From: Polytrichum commune
Taxonomy: Eukaryota > Streptophyta > Polytrichopsida > Polytrichales > Polytrichaceae
Direction: 5' to 3'
Length of the DNA stretch: 64,000 nucleotides
Assembly (NCBI GenBank): GCA_950295325.1
Contig: OX485809.1
Coordinates: 38,659,081 to 38,723,080, forward strand
Below are positions 24,436 to 34,942 of this stretch, one piece after another; the stretch's first letter is position 1; each line of letters opens with the position of its first letter. A program made the position numbers and the translations under genes. Below the pieces are notes generated by a model that did no database searches, had not been told where the DNA came from, and was given only the letters and a program-made list of their open reading frames with translations.

Positions 24436-25542
24436 TGTATATGGCATGCGGCCATACATTGTGCAGGGCACATTAAAGTTGGTGAACAATATTAAAGCCT
24501 TAGGGAACAGTCTTTTACTAAGAGAACCTTTTTCACACATGGAAGCCCTAAACCATGCACTTTACTTCATCATAAAGTATGATTGTTTGATGAAGAGTGC
24601 CACATGTTGCTATCCTATTTGCTAAGACCCTGTAGAACCCAACATTGATATCACATTTCAACACTAAAAGTGTTGAACAAAGAACATGGTAAATAAGAAG
24701 TGGAAGCATGCTTCCTTTATGGCTCAACGATGGCTCTTTGCTTCCCATTGGACGCAAACTTGTTTATGTGTGGATGAAAGGAGTAATGTAAGAAAATCTA
24801 CTCCTTGACAAGTTCACGGCAAATTCGTTCTAAGTAAATTCACTTGATCAATTTATTGCTATTGCCATGGGTAAAACAAGCTTAGTCCTCAATACATAGG
24901 AAACTAGAGAATTATATTGCAAACATTCTTTAGAGAGGGGTTTTTTTCCTGATTTTTGTTTCCTCGTGGGTTTGTGATATCATCAATTTTTGTATTTGTA
25001 TTTGTATTTATTTATATCCCCCCTATTAGTTCAAGATTTCTAGCAAAGTTTTACATCAATTCCAAGCATTTAGGGTTTAATATACTCAAATTACAACATA
25101 GTGACAACGCTTTCACCTTCCGGATGAATGCCACAATGCAACCCCAACTTATGCATGTCACATGCAACCGTACATTGTGGCAAGATGTGGATTACAAAGT
25201 TCAAACACATGAGAGTTGGTGTAGAGCATTCAATCCTGAGCTGTAAATTATTCCTCAAACCAACGGAGAGAGGCAATTATCGCAAAGGAGCAAACCTCTT
25301 ATCCATCCAACTTCTTATAGATTTGTGGCATATTCATCTTTCATGATTTGAACTAGAGTGATCGAGGATTTTGAGCACAAATTTAAGTGTCAAGTCCACC
25401 AAAAATAGTAACCTATGGATTGCATACTATTCGGGGTTTAATGTTGGATAAATAAGAGGTATGTTGGTATGCAATAAATCCCTCCCTTCCACACCAACCC
25501 CCAAAACTTCCCAAACATTAGGAGTTGTTCATACGCTAAAAG
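24436..25542. other. Intergenic sequence, no supported gene
   Basis: AT-rich with short overlapping open frames below 100 codons near 24.95-25.35 kb. I see no domain, tRNA or delimitable repeat. Confidence 0.35.
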
Positions 25543-25948
25543 TGGATGAAACCATGGGTTTATTTCCAAACCATGAGTTTAAGAGAATTAGCACAAAGTC
25601 ACCCAAGTTTTCTTAGTGCTTAAATTATCACCCACAAGGAGGCGGTGTTGGTTTATCAAAAACCACTTTCCTAGCTTGTCCTATTGGGATAGGTGGGCTA
25701 GGCTAGCCTTGCATAAGCCAATCCGGGATTTCAGACAACAGTTCCCATGCGCATACCCATTTTTAGATCTTGAAATCCTCTCAAAGTTCGAGAAGTGGTA
25801 AGAGCGAGGGGGTCCCAAAATTTGCACCCAACTTTCAAAATGGGCTCTGATACACAATGAGCTAGTGAGCTCTTAATAGAAAGTTTTCTCAAAGAAGGAT
25901 CAAACTCACAATATCGTCACTCTTTGAGGAACTTTAAATGGATAACTC
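25543..25948 (-). repeat. Dispersed repeat family C, copy 2, with retrotransposon primer-site motif
   Basis: It aligns over about 400 bases with 10045-10442. Bases 25844-25853 read gctctgatac, which on the minus strand is gtatcagagc, the core of the Met-tRNA primer binding site of plant LTR retrotransposons. An LTR would then extend to higher coordinates. No pol or gag frame remains. Confidence 0.45.
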
Positions 25949-26039
25949 TATTAAACTCCAACCTTGTGGATACCATTAATGAGACCACACGGAAATGGGG
26001 GAAAGACTCTTCCCCGCAATCAATGGGCCCGCTTACCGC

Positions 26040-26840
26040 ACTTTCTGGTTTAAATTGCCACCAAGCTCGCTTCGGCGCCACCGGCGCGACCGGCACGCGT
26101 CAGCCCTAAACGAAGAGTACACCGGAGAAACCGGTTTTGAGACCGGCACGCGGCAGCCCTAAAGGAACGTTTTCTCGCCCGCGACTGGGAGTGGCCAGTC
26201 GCCCGGATGAACGCCGATGGGAAGAAGGAAGCGGCCATGAAGCTTTCCTGTTTCGCTGCGCATCTTTGCAGCCACGATTGCTGGCAGGCTTTTGCATCCG
26301 TCTGGGTTTAGAGGACGATTTGTATGTACCTACATTGCGAGTAGTGCGGCGGCTTCGATTACATTCGAGAATTTTTGGTCTAATTTTGAGTGTATGGCGA
26401 GGTATATTGCAGTAGGTTGTGCTTCCACAGTTTAGAATCCTTCGAGGTGGCAGATCCTGTGTTCTGTGGGAAGAAGAGAGTGAGCATTTTGGTTTTAAGT
26501 TAAGGTGGAGAAGTTGCCCGCATTTCTTTTTTAGAAGGCCCGTGGATTTCCGGTTTCGGTGGCGCTGTAGAAAGTGAAGAAGCCATAGATCCCCCACCTT
26601 GGAGCTGGAGGTCAAGCTAACTTATAAGCCTGGTTATTCAGGTTTCACGCGAAGTAGTACAATGCTGGAGCTTCTTCTGAAACTACTTTTGGCTTAGTTA
26701 CATGTCCAGCACGACATTTGAAATCGTCAGAAACCGTCTTGTTTAATATCAGGTGCATAGCGTAGTTAGCAAGAATTACTACTTAAAAGTGTCGTCCTTG
26801 TTAAAAGATTGGAGAAGGAGGTGAGCAAAAGATATGAAGG
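26040..26840 (+). promoter_or_regulatory. Probable promoter and 5' UTR of the SAP-like protein gene
   Basis: Base composition switches abruptly from AT-rich to GC-rich at about 26040. A short direct duplication (accggcacgcg followed by cagccctaaa) occurs at 26088 and 26139. A strong GTATGT donor at about 26320 could end a non-coding first exon. The start codon at 26841 is preceded by an in-frame stop at 26835. The start site itself is not identified. Confidence 0.4.
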
Positions 26841-29800
26841 ATGAATGATAACCTGCAATACAAGTCTAGGAACGAACTTGAGCAACTGTGCAAGCAATTC
26901 AACATCGACACCCTGGGACTTAAAGTATGACACCGAGACTTGCACTCTTTTCTCCTCGTTTTCTCTGCAACCAAATGTTGTAATCAGCTCTCACACTGAA
27001 ACAAAATGTCACAATATGTGTAATGCATGCCTCAAGATTCTTAAAGATATATGGAACGCTCCGTCTCGACCTTTCATTCCAGAGTGCTGACTGTCGTGAT
27101 CACATTTGTACGGTACTGAGAGGTCGAGATCGCACGGTGGTAGTCGTGGAAGTGGTATTATCAGCTGTCACTGCTACTCTGATAGAAGGGTCAGTTTGAA
27201 ATTCCCTGGTTAGAAACGTGAAACAGTTCCCCTCTCTAGCTTAGGTTAGCTTATGCATTGTCAGTACGCATTGACGTCTTTGTGGATGTCTCTCTACCCC
27301 ATGCAAGTGTTCTCTTGTAATGAGTTCTGACACCCGATGTTGTGCTCTTTTGCCTGCTAAAGGTCCTTGAAGTGCAACTGACGTGAAATTGGTAAGGAAT
27401 CTTACAAGTTGGTTTTGGCGTGTGATTTGCCACTGGTCAACCATAAGGTTTCTCTGTAGCAAACATCATCAGGGGTGACTTCTACTGGGTTTGCTTCTGT
27501 TGTGAGCAAAACGTAAGTAGTGCCCTGTTCGTGTGTACTGTAGAAGGAAATAGGGACACGTATTTTTAAGGTGGGGTGGGGCAAGGTAGTAATGCACTCA
27601 TAGAAGTTGTGTGGTAACAAAAAGATGGTTTTGTGAAATCTGCAGAAAGAGGACCTTCTGTTGGAACTTCGGTGCAAGCTTCTTTGGGTGAACGACTTAC
27701 CAAGGTACAATGCTGCCAAGTACTCTATGCCTTCTGAGAAAATGTGACTAGTCTAGTATTTCAATGTTATTAACAATGAGTTTTATTGTCAAGAATGTGA
27801 TTATTGGCAATGTGTTATCATGTGGGTGACTTATTGACAATTTTCTTATTCCTCAACAGTCACCAGGGTAGGGTATTTCATGTTTAAATTATCTGATATT
27901 TTGTTCTGAGTTCCAAATTACTCTCTTTTTATGTTTAAAAAAAAAAGTTAATATGGAAGTCCAATTTTTAACCCAGACTAATTGTTTCTACGCATCAGTG
28001 TAATTTTCCCGGTTATATCATCTTTAGAACGTGTCACAAGCCTTAGTCTGGTTTAAGGGTTACTAATACTTGTGAATTTGAGAGGCACGTGGCATTTGCT
28101 ATGAATTTTGAGTACTAAGGTATTGGAAAATAATGAACAGGTCGCCACATAGAGCGCATAGAAGCGCAGAGGGAATTGCTTCCAGCAAGAAGAAGAGATC
28201 TTCCCACAAAGCATTAAGCAAATCAGCCAGCATGGGGCGGACTGTGTCACATTTAGAGGTATGTCCCTATCCATTACTACCTGATCCAGTGGATTTTCTC
28301 AGGAATCTTTGCTTGGGCTGTCTTTCCTGCTCATTTCTAGTTCATTGTTTGGATTCTTGAGTGCTTGTTAGATGCTACATCAGCTGAGAATAATCAAGTA
28401 GTTCAGTTGACAGTAGAAGATTTTCAAAAGCTCTTTTTGTTAGTATTAACCTATATTTTAACTCTGAATTTATATCGTCAGTACTTGCACTATTTTATCA
28501 CCTACTTCCTGTACACTCTTCACTTCGTCTGTATCTTGTACAAGCTGAAAAATTTGTAATTCAAAGAGGTATATTAAATTGAGAACATTGATTGTGCTTT
28601 AGGACCAATTTGAAGAGCAGGCTGCACCTGCCTGGCAGGACAAGGTTGTACGTGCTGTTTCTGGGTTAGAAGAAGACAATATCTTGCAAGATAGGGCAGA
28701 GACCCCCAAGGTTGATCCTAGTGGCGTTCCTGTCATCACGAAGGCAGTCTTGTTAAACTCCATGGAGACTAAGGATGAATTGGACGGAAGTAATGCACCT
28801 ACAGAGGAAGCAATTCCTGATACAGAGGTAACAGAACCTGCAAGGCTGGAGAGGCGACTCTCTTACAGCAAGGCTGGAGAAACAAATAGGTCATTCGATG
28901 ACACAGAGGAGGAACCGACTCTGGAACACAGTGCAAGCGAAAACAATCTTGACACCATTGTAGATCCTGCATCTGAGCCAGCTTTTGAGGGGTGTAACGC
29001 CACAACTAGAATTGAATCCCCTGATGGCATAGTCGAGGACAAAGAAATGGTTCACCACGATTCCGTTCTAGAAAGTTTGGAAAGTAATTGGTCAAACAGA
29101 GCCTTCTCTCCACTTCATTCAGTGAGTTCCATGACAGTCGAAGTGGGAGATGTCCCTGCTTCTGAAACGTTAAGCGTACTAAGTGAGGCGGACGATGATG
29201 CTTCCAAGTTCGAGCTGGATATCTCAAATGATCTTCATGGCAAAGACAATGTTGATCTTGATGATGACTTCATTGAGTTCAAAATCGTTGATAATGCAGA
29301 TGTCTACAAGTCTTTAATGGAGGACAAGAAGCTGCTGCATGAAGCTCAAAATCAAGGTAGTATGAGGACCGCAGTAATTGAAAAGAGTCCTTCTAGGCTC
29401 CAGTCGATGAATTCAATGTTTGTGGAGATTGGAGACAATCCACCAGCTGAATCTGAAACCTCTGGTCCGAATGAAGCAGAGGATATTAGTTCTTATCATG
29501 AACTAGATAACTTCGATGGCTATGAGGTTACTGTAGTGGAGGACGGTGCTGCACCACTGTTGAAAGATGCTGGCGAAATAGTTCTGGCAGGGCAATCTAC
29601 TCCACCCGAGAGTACCAACACAAATGGAGAAGTGCCGAACTATGAGGTTTCAACAGAAGCCTCTTCAGAACTGGAAGACACTCTCGAGGATTTTGTTCAC
29701 GATGCTCATGAAGGCTCAAGGACCACGTTTGTGTCCGAGTGGGCAGCAAACAATCTTTCATTACCTACACTAATCTCAGACAAGGTACATGTCTTTGGTA

Positions 29801-30122
29801 TCTTCTTTCATACTGACAGACTATCATGACCTTGTATTCTAATTTGCATGGTTCTAAAAATATTTTCAAGTAGAATACTGGATCTTTCTTAGCTCTTATG
29901 ATGCTAAAAGTACAATCGATTTGTGGTGTAATGTAATGGGAATGCAGACTAGTGGATTGCATTGACGTGACTCATTTGTTTTTGTGGTGTTAACTGCAGG
30001 AATTATGTGCTCATCGAGGAGGAGAATCCAGTCCTGATATGAGTTTTCCTATGTCTGTTGTGCTCTGGTGCTCTCAGTCATGCTCCAGGTTTCCTGTCAA
30101 CTCAGGGCAGCCCAAGATATAA
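26841..30122 (+). CDS. Acidic protein with SAP-like N-terminal helix pair
   Basis: Five exons, 26841-26924, 27646-27704, 28141-28258, 28603-29784 and 30000-30122, join on GT-AG signals with matching phases (0, 2, 0, 0) to give 521 residues. Exons 1 and 2 together encode a helix-turn-helix pattern (NELEQLCKQFNIDTLGLK then KEDLLLELRCKLL, residues about 11-41). It resembles SAP motifs, which bind nucleic acid, with a Gly-Leu turn. Residues 48-80 are basic and Ser/Lys-rich. The large exon 4 (88-481) is very acidic and probably disordered. It contains an internal duplication: residues about 256-293 and 349-389 both read S-P-x-x-x-x-S-x-x-S-M-x-V-E-x-G-D. A nuclear role is a plausible inference. 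I recognise no named orthologue. The last exon is the least certain; other 3' exons are possible. Confidence 0.68.
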
Positions 30123-31557
30123 CACCAAATCAAACTTCTGGAGTGGGGTTGGTACCTTTTCATGTGCCTCATATCTTGTTGACAATCCTTATGAATACCA
30201 CCGATACTTCTGCTTTTCATTGCTTTGTCAGCAGAGGTGAGGTGACCCCACTAGAGGTAAGCTCTAGTGGTGAGCCCAAAGTTTTTACTCTCAAGTGCAA
30301 GCGCTTGAGAGGTCGCTCTTGCTAGGTAGTGACATTGGTGGTTTAAATGGCTTAAACCAGGTTTGTCTTTGAGCGCCAGCTGTGTTTTGACATCATTCTT
30401 GAAGTTGCAGTAGAGAGGTCTCAGTTCTTAGTATTGAGGTTGTTTCCATAGAGGTCTGTACATATAGCCTGTAATTCATATACACCGAATGAGTTGTTTG
30501 CTTCACATTCAATGCATACATAACCCACTGCCTTATTTTTAGAGAATGAGGATTGGCTTTGTCACTGCCACCAATATGTACTCCTTGATTCATGTAAGGC
30601 TATTGGTTGGAGCCACTGCTTTGATAACTACAACCTTGAGTTCAACCACGACTTTCTTTGGTATTTTGAACATTCTTGTATTCCTTGGTTATTTCATTGC
30701 TTCTTGCATGTCTCTGTTTTTTCCTTGGAACGCATAGGCACTCTTGGAACTTACTAGAGCTTATTTGACCATAATGTATCTGAGGGCAAGGGAATATCCA
30801 AGGGCTGCATGAGGTAGTAAGGAAGGGAGAGAGAATCAGAGGGAAGGAGGAAGGAAACGTAGATATTTACTTGTTTTTGTTAGACTATATGTTAGTCATC
30901 TTTCCATTTAGAACTTACTTTCTCTTAAGTAGGGAGGGACGGAGGGAGGAATGGTAGATTTTACTCGTTAGTATATATGCAAGTCGTCTTTTCTGATTAG
31001 AACCTTCTTTCTCTAAATACTTATGGGATATTGTCAAGGGGTTCCACTGCTCGAAGTAGAGGTGAAATGATTATAAATTGACAGCATCGTCACTGGTATA
31101 GTAGGTATTACTTTCACTGAAGTTTTGGTCATCAGGAGTTAAGAGTATGTACTTGAATGAATCAGGCACCAGCTTAAGTGTGGCCAACTCAAGTGAAGTG
31201 GTCATCTATGTCAAGTTTTAGCTTAATATGCTTTCCCTACTCTGAACCTGCTCCTAAAACTTTTGTGTCTCAACTTTAATCCTGAAACTAAGAATGACGA
31301 CCTGTGTGATTTTTCATTTGGTTTGTAATTGCTAGCCCAACTAGTCAAAATTGTTAGATGGAGATGGAAGTGCCCACAATGTGGCTGTATACCTTGTACG
31401 TAACCAACAACTGCTTACAGATATATCTAGCCTCTGACAATCTTCACAAAGGAAAGACATTCGTAGAATAATGCAAGCAGATACGTTACAAACAAGCGCA
31501 AAATCAAGCAACTATTCGACACTCCCGTCGACAAAGATCGCGCAAAACTAGCAAAAG
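30123..31557. other. 3' flank of the SAP-like protein gene and intergenic sequence
   Basis: The first several hundred bases probably include the 3' UTR. A 63-codon hydrophobic open frame at 30546-30737 arises in T-rich sequence and has no independent support. A purine-rich agggagggacggaggg-type stretch lies near 30.8-30.95 kb. Confidence 0.4.
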
Positions 31558-31631
31558 TGCCCTGTACAGGTTTCGAACCTGTGACCTTCGCGTTATTAGC
31601 ACGACGCTCTAACCAACTGAGCTAACAAGGC
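31558..31631 (-). tRNA. tRNA-Ile (anticodon AAU)
   Basis: The 74-base minus-strand cloverleaf has acceptor GCCTTGT/ACAGGGC (two G-U pairs), a D arm beginning with gctcagttggttagagc, an anticodon loop containing AAT, and a T arm ACAGG-ttcgaaa-CCTGT. Discriminator is A and CCA is not encoded, as in nuclear genes. It matches the general plant nuclear tRNA-Ile(AAU) pattern; the two G-U acceptor pairs are slightly unusual. No intron. Confidence 0.95.
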
Positions 31632-31974
31632 AGGCCATGTTTAGATAGATATCAAAATTATATCTATAGAGTTTCTATTTGGATAGAATTGCTTATTGAC
31701 TCATGATAGGACTTCGAGTCTTAGTTGGTTGACCGTGAAATTCCATGGTGCCTTGTTTCTTGGTAAGTGAAGCCCGGAAGACATATTTCTCTTGTCCTCA
31801 ATTGTCAACCCGAGGCATGACATAGACCAAATGTTTCCGCTTTTTTTTTCTCTTTATTTATTTATTTTATTTAAAAAAATTATGTGACTTAACACAATCT
31901 ACCTAAGAATTAGGCGTTTTTCCATGCTATGGTCCTCTAGCTCTAGGATGCGAAAGAAATATTGAACCTAAGTA

Positions 31975-32290
31975 ATGTGACTTATATTCGGTTCGTTTTC
32001 ATGTTCTCCAATTTACTACCGTTTAGATTTACACAACGAAGCTTGTGTTGCATGAGCAGATATATGATGAAGCATCAACAAACATCGGATCGAAAATTGG
32101 ACTTCTCTTGATTTAGTAATGGCTATTGGAAGTGGATGTTTGTTGATTTGAATACTTAGAAGTCTTCCCAATTATTGAGTGTGGAGTGGTTAATAAAGAT
32201 GTAGTCCAATAGCTTTTAAACATGTGTTTGTTCTTTGATCCTCCCATGACCATATGCCAATGTTTGATTAACCCAATAACACCCACATTC
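31975..32290 (+). repeat. Dispersed repeat family A, copy 2
   Basis: Same orientation as 7035-7290, with shared stretches attcggttcgttttcatgtt, ctaccgtttagatttacaca and gtcttcccaattattgagtg. It extends further than copy 1 and matches 41795-42165 in inverse orientation, including tttaaacatgtgtttgttct. Confidence 0.6.
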
Positions 32291-33553
32291 CTTCGGAAGT
32301 ATGAAAATGTTTATGTACTTCCGCTTGCCCACCATATTCTAGTGAAGATGTAGGTTCCACTTCGTGAAATCTTCTGTTCCACCAGAATTTGGTGGATGAG
32401 CAGATGTAACATGGGCCATTATTGGTACATGTTGACTAGGACTGAGATAACATTAGTCTAGAATGAGTTTAAAGTAAAAGCACAAAGTTTATAATATTTG
32501 CTAATAATGAACATGCTTTTACTTTGGTTAAACTTAAGACAACCGGGCATGGTGGGTTTTGAGGACGGTAATGTCATTCCTCTTAACTGGCAATTTGCCA
32601 TCATGTGTGGCCTCCCCTTCAATGCAAACTTATCTACCATCAAATGATTCGTAAGATCATAAGTCCATTTTATTGTTGGTTCCTTTTTGATACCAACATA
32701 AAACCGATCTCCACGCTTGATCTAGAACTTGCAACAATTGCGATGCCTAAATGTGTGATCCAAATCGTTGCACACATTGGAGGTTTACGGATGATACAAA
32801 AACGATTGAAGGAAAATCCACATGGGAACCAACACCTTTGCAATTTCGATGACACCCATGATCTAACAAAGGCATCAACCACAAAGAAGTGCCAGCCGTT
32901 CCTCTTTGCAACCCTAAGCAAGAAATGGCCTCATTCTCAACTCAACCACACTTCCAAAACCCTAATATTTGGCTCTTATGTACATACATGAATGAGATAA
33001 GGAAGTGAGAAAATATTTCATCCTAGATTCATCTTACATTAAATACTTATCCCATAAAGTCTAGTGACCCTACCATACAAGTACAAATATTATATGTTTT
33101 CTAAAAGTCCTCCATACATGTACATAACTACGAGTTGTAATTTGTGTAGCATATGTATATGTAGTACAAAAAGTTCAAATTAATGCCCCTTTTGTGCACT
33201 CATGTATACTCATACGTGTGTATAAAAGGATGCACCTCCCAAGGTGGGGAGTTGGCTGAATAAAGTGGGATCTAGTCACTATGGTATTGTATGGACCTAT
33301 TTACACACATGACTTGATTGACAATGCACATATCATTTGGTCACTTGATTTTTATTATGCCGGTTACCATCTCCATGGTGACCTAAAATTTAGACTAAAA
33401 GTACATGGGGATGCAATCATTTGTGAGTTGATTCTAACATCAATGGGTTATGGTCCTAGCTAGCCCCGCCAAACTTTAAGAGCTTCCCCCTTGCACTTGA
33501 TAAACTTAATTCATAAAAGTTGAGAAAGTTATTTTTGTCCGAGTAGCCACCCG
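32291..33553. other. Intergenic sequence, no supported gene
   Basis: A 128-codon open frame at 32605-32991 has no recognisable domain and irregular composition. No structural RNA or delimitable transposon was found. Confidence 0.35.
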
Positions 33554-33607
33554 CACATGTTCATACTAATATACACATGTTCATACTAATATACACATGT
33601 TCATTAT
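33554..33607. repeat. 20-bp tandem repeat, about 2.7 copies
   Basis: The unit cacatgttcatactaatata occurs at 33554 and 33574 and partly at 33594, with no mismatches in the complete copies. Confidence 0.8.
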
Positions 33608-34611
33608 ATAGCCTTATGAATTGTGTCACGTGTGATTTTCCTTTAAGCAATTTCAACTTTACAAACATGCCATCCATAAGGTCAAATCCGCCATAAGAGG
33701 TACATACTTTTTATATATTTATTAAGCTGTTGTAATGGGTTCAAATTTTTAAGGAGATTTTGGGGAGATTTGGGCTTGGGTCTTTAAGGCTCAATGGGAT
33801 TTGGTTGAAGGTTGAACTTCTACTTAAGTAACTTATTAGTGGGGGGTTGGCCTTTCCAAAGTGGTACCACTTAGATATGAATGCAAAGTGAACAAATGGA
33901 TGAACGCCGTTCATCCACTGACATGACAGCGTAGCCACCATCTGCGAACCCCTAAACCCCGCATTGCAGTAACTGAGATTGCGCACACTGGCTATGGCGG
34001 TAGATCGATCGAATTCCCGCGATCGTTCACCCCCTTTCACCAGACTTTGGAAGTTCCTCACTCACGTGAACACTCCGAGGCTCTGGACCCATGCGAAAGC
34101 TAGGAGTCGGCGCTGAAAAGTTTCACAAGGGAGCTAATTAGCTTGTTGCTGGTGGCCGATCAGATTGGGGAGTCGAAGTGATCGACATTAGCATTCATCA
34201 GCTGTAGATCGAAATTTTTTTGGTGCGTAATGCAGGTCTAAGGATATTGGATGCGGTGGAAGTCGGAGGATTTTGTTTTGAACTTTCGAGAGCTGGGAAT
34301 AGGTTGGTCTCGCATTAACTTTAAAATCAAAGTGTTTAATCTGGCTTGATTTCGGGTTCATTCTATGCATTGGTGCAATCCAGGTGCAGTCAGGTACTAG
34401 GATTTTCGGAGGGTTGGGATCAAAGTGTGGAAACGGGGATTATCTTTTGGTTGGGTTGTTGAATTGGTGCAATGTGTGTTGCGGGCATGCTTTCTCTTTT
34501 GCATCTCGGACGGATCCGTGTCTCGTTATTGTGAAGGCTTTTGTGATTCGAAATCGAGGATTCATACCTAAAGGACCCTAAAAACGGATCCATATCGTTC
34601 GCATCCATTGT
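33608..34611. other. Upstream region and probable 5'-UTR exon or intron of the dilute-type gene
   Basis: From about 33.9 kb the sequence is less AT-rich and has promoter-proximal character. Because the start-codon exon appears to begin at an AG acceptor at 34877, an untranslated first exon must lie somewhere here; I cannot fix its borders. A possible donor-like site is near 34384-34395. Confidence 0.35.
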
Positions 34612-34942
34612 AATATCCGCGGTGCTTCCAGGACGAACAGGAGAGATCGATCATGAGTGATTCTTTGAAATTGGCCGAGAAGGCCCAAGCATTGCAAGCT
34701 AATTCAATGTTAAAACTTTAGTTCAATCTCCAAGCGTGTTGGTTGTATGCAAATCGGAATGTCCAGAGTTTCGTTTCTCTGTCTACTCGGCTTCCTCGAG
34801 CTTGAAAGTGGATTTGTTCCTGGGTTAGTGTAATGGGGCAAAAGCTTGAAAAGCTCGATCCTAACATCCGTGGTGCCTCCAGGACGAACAGGAGGGACCC
34901 ACAATGAGTGATCCTTCGACATTGGCCGAGAAGGCCCAAGGA
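34612..34942 (+). repeat. Duplicated splice acceptor and start-codon segment
   Basis: Bases 34612-34691 and 34863-34942 are about 80-base near-copies, 251 bases apart. Each has tccag, then gacgaacaggag, a short spacer, then atgagtgat and ttggccgagaaggcccaa. The second copy starts the long coding exon. The first opens a 22-codon frame (34653-34721) that repeats the N-terminus (MSDSLKLAEKAQALQ) and then stops. Confidence 0.85.

Noticed and set aside
28133-28360. Start of the acidic protein at the ATG at 28133
   Set aside because: This ATG straddles the acceptor at 28140; exons at 26841 and 27646 join in phase and complete a SAP-like motif, so the upstream start is preferred.
30546-30737. 63-codon hydrophobic open frame downstream of the SAP-like gene, possibly a membrane anchor
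   Set aside because: It lies in T-rich sequence, where hydrophobic frames arise by chance, and no splice path joins it to the gene in phase with support.
32605-32991. 128-codon open frame as a gene
   Set aside because: No domain, no splice context, irregular composition, and a comparable antisense frame in the same place.
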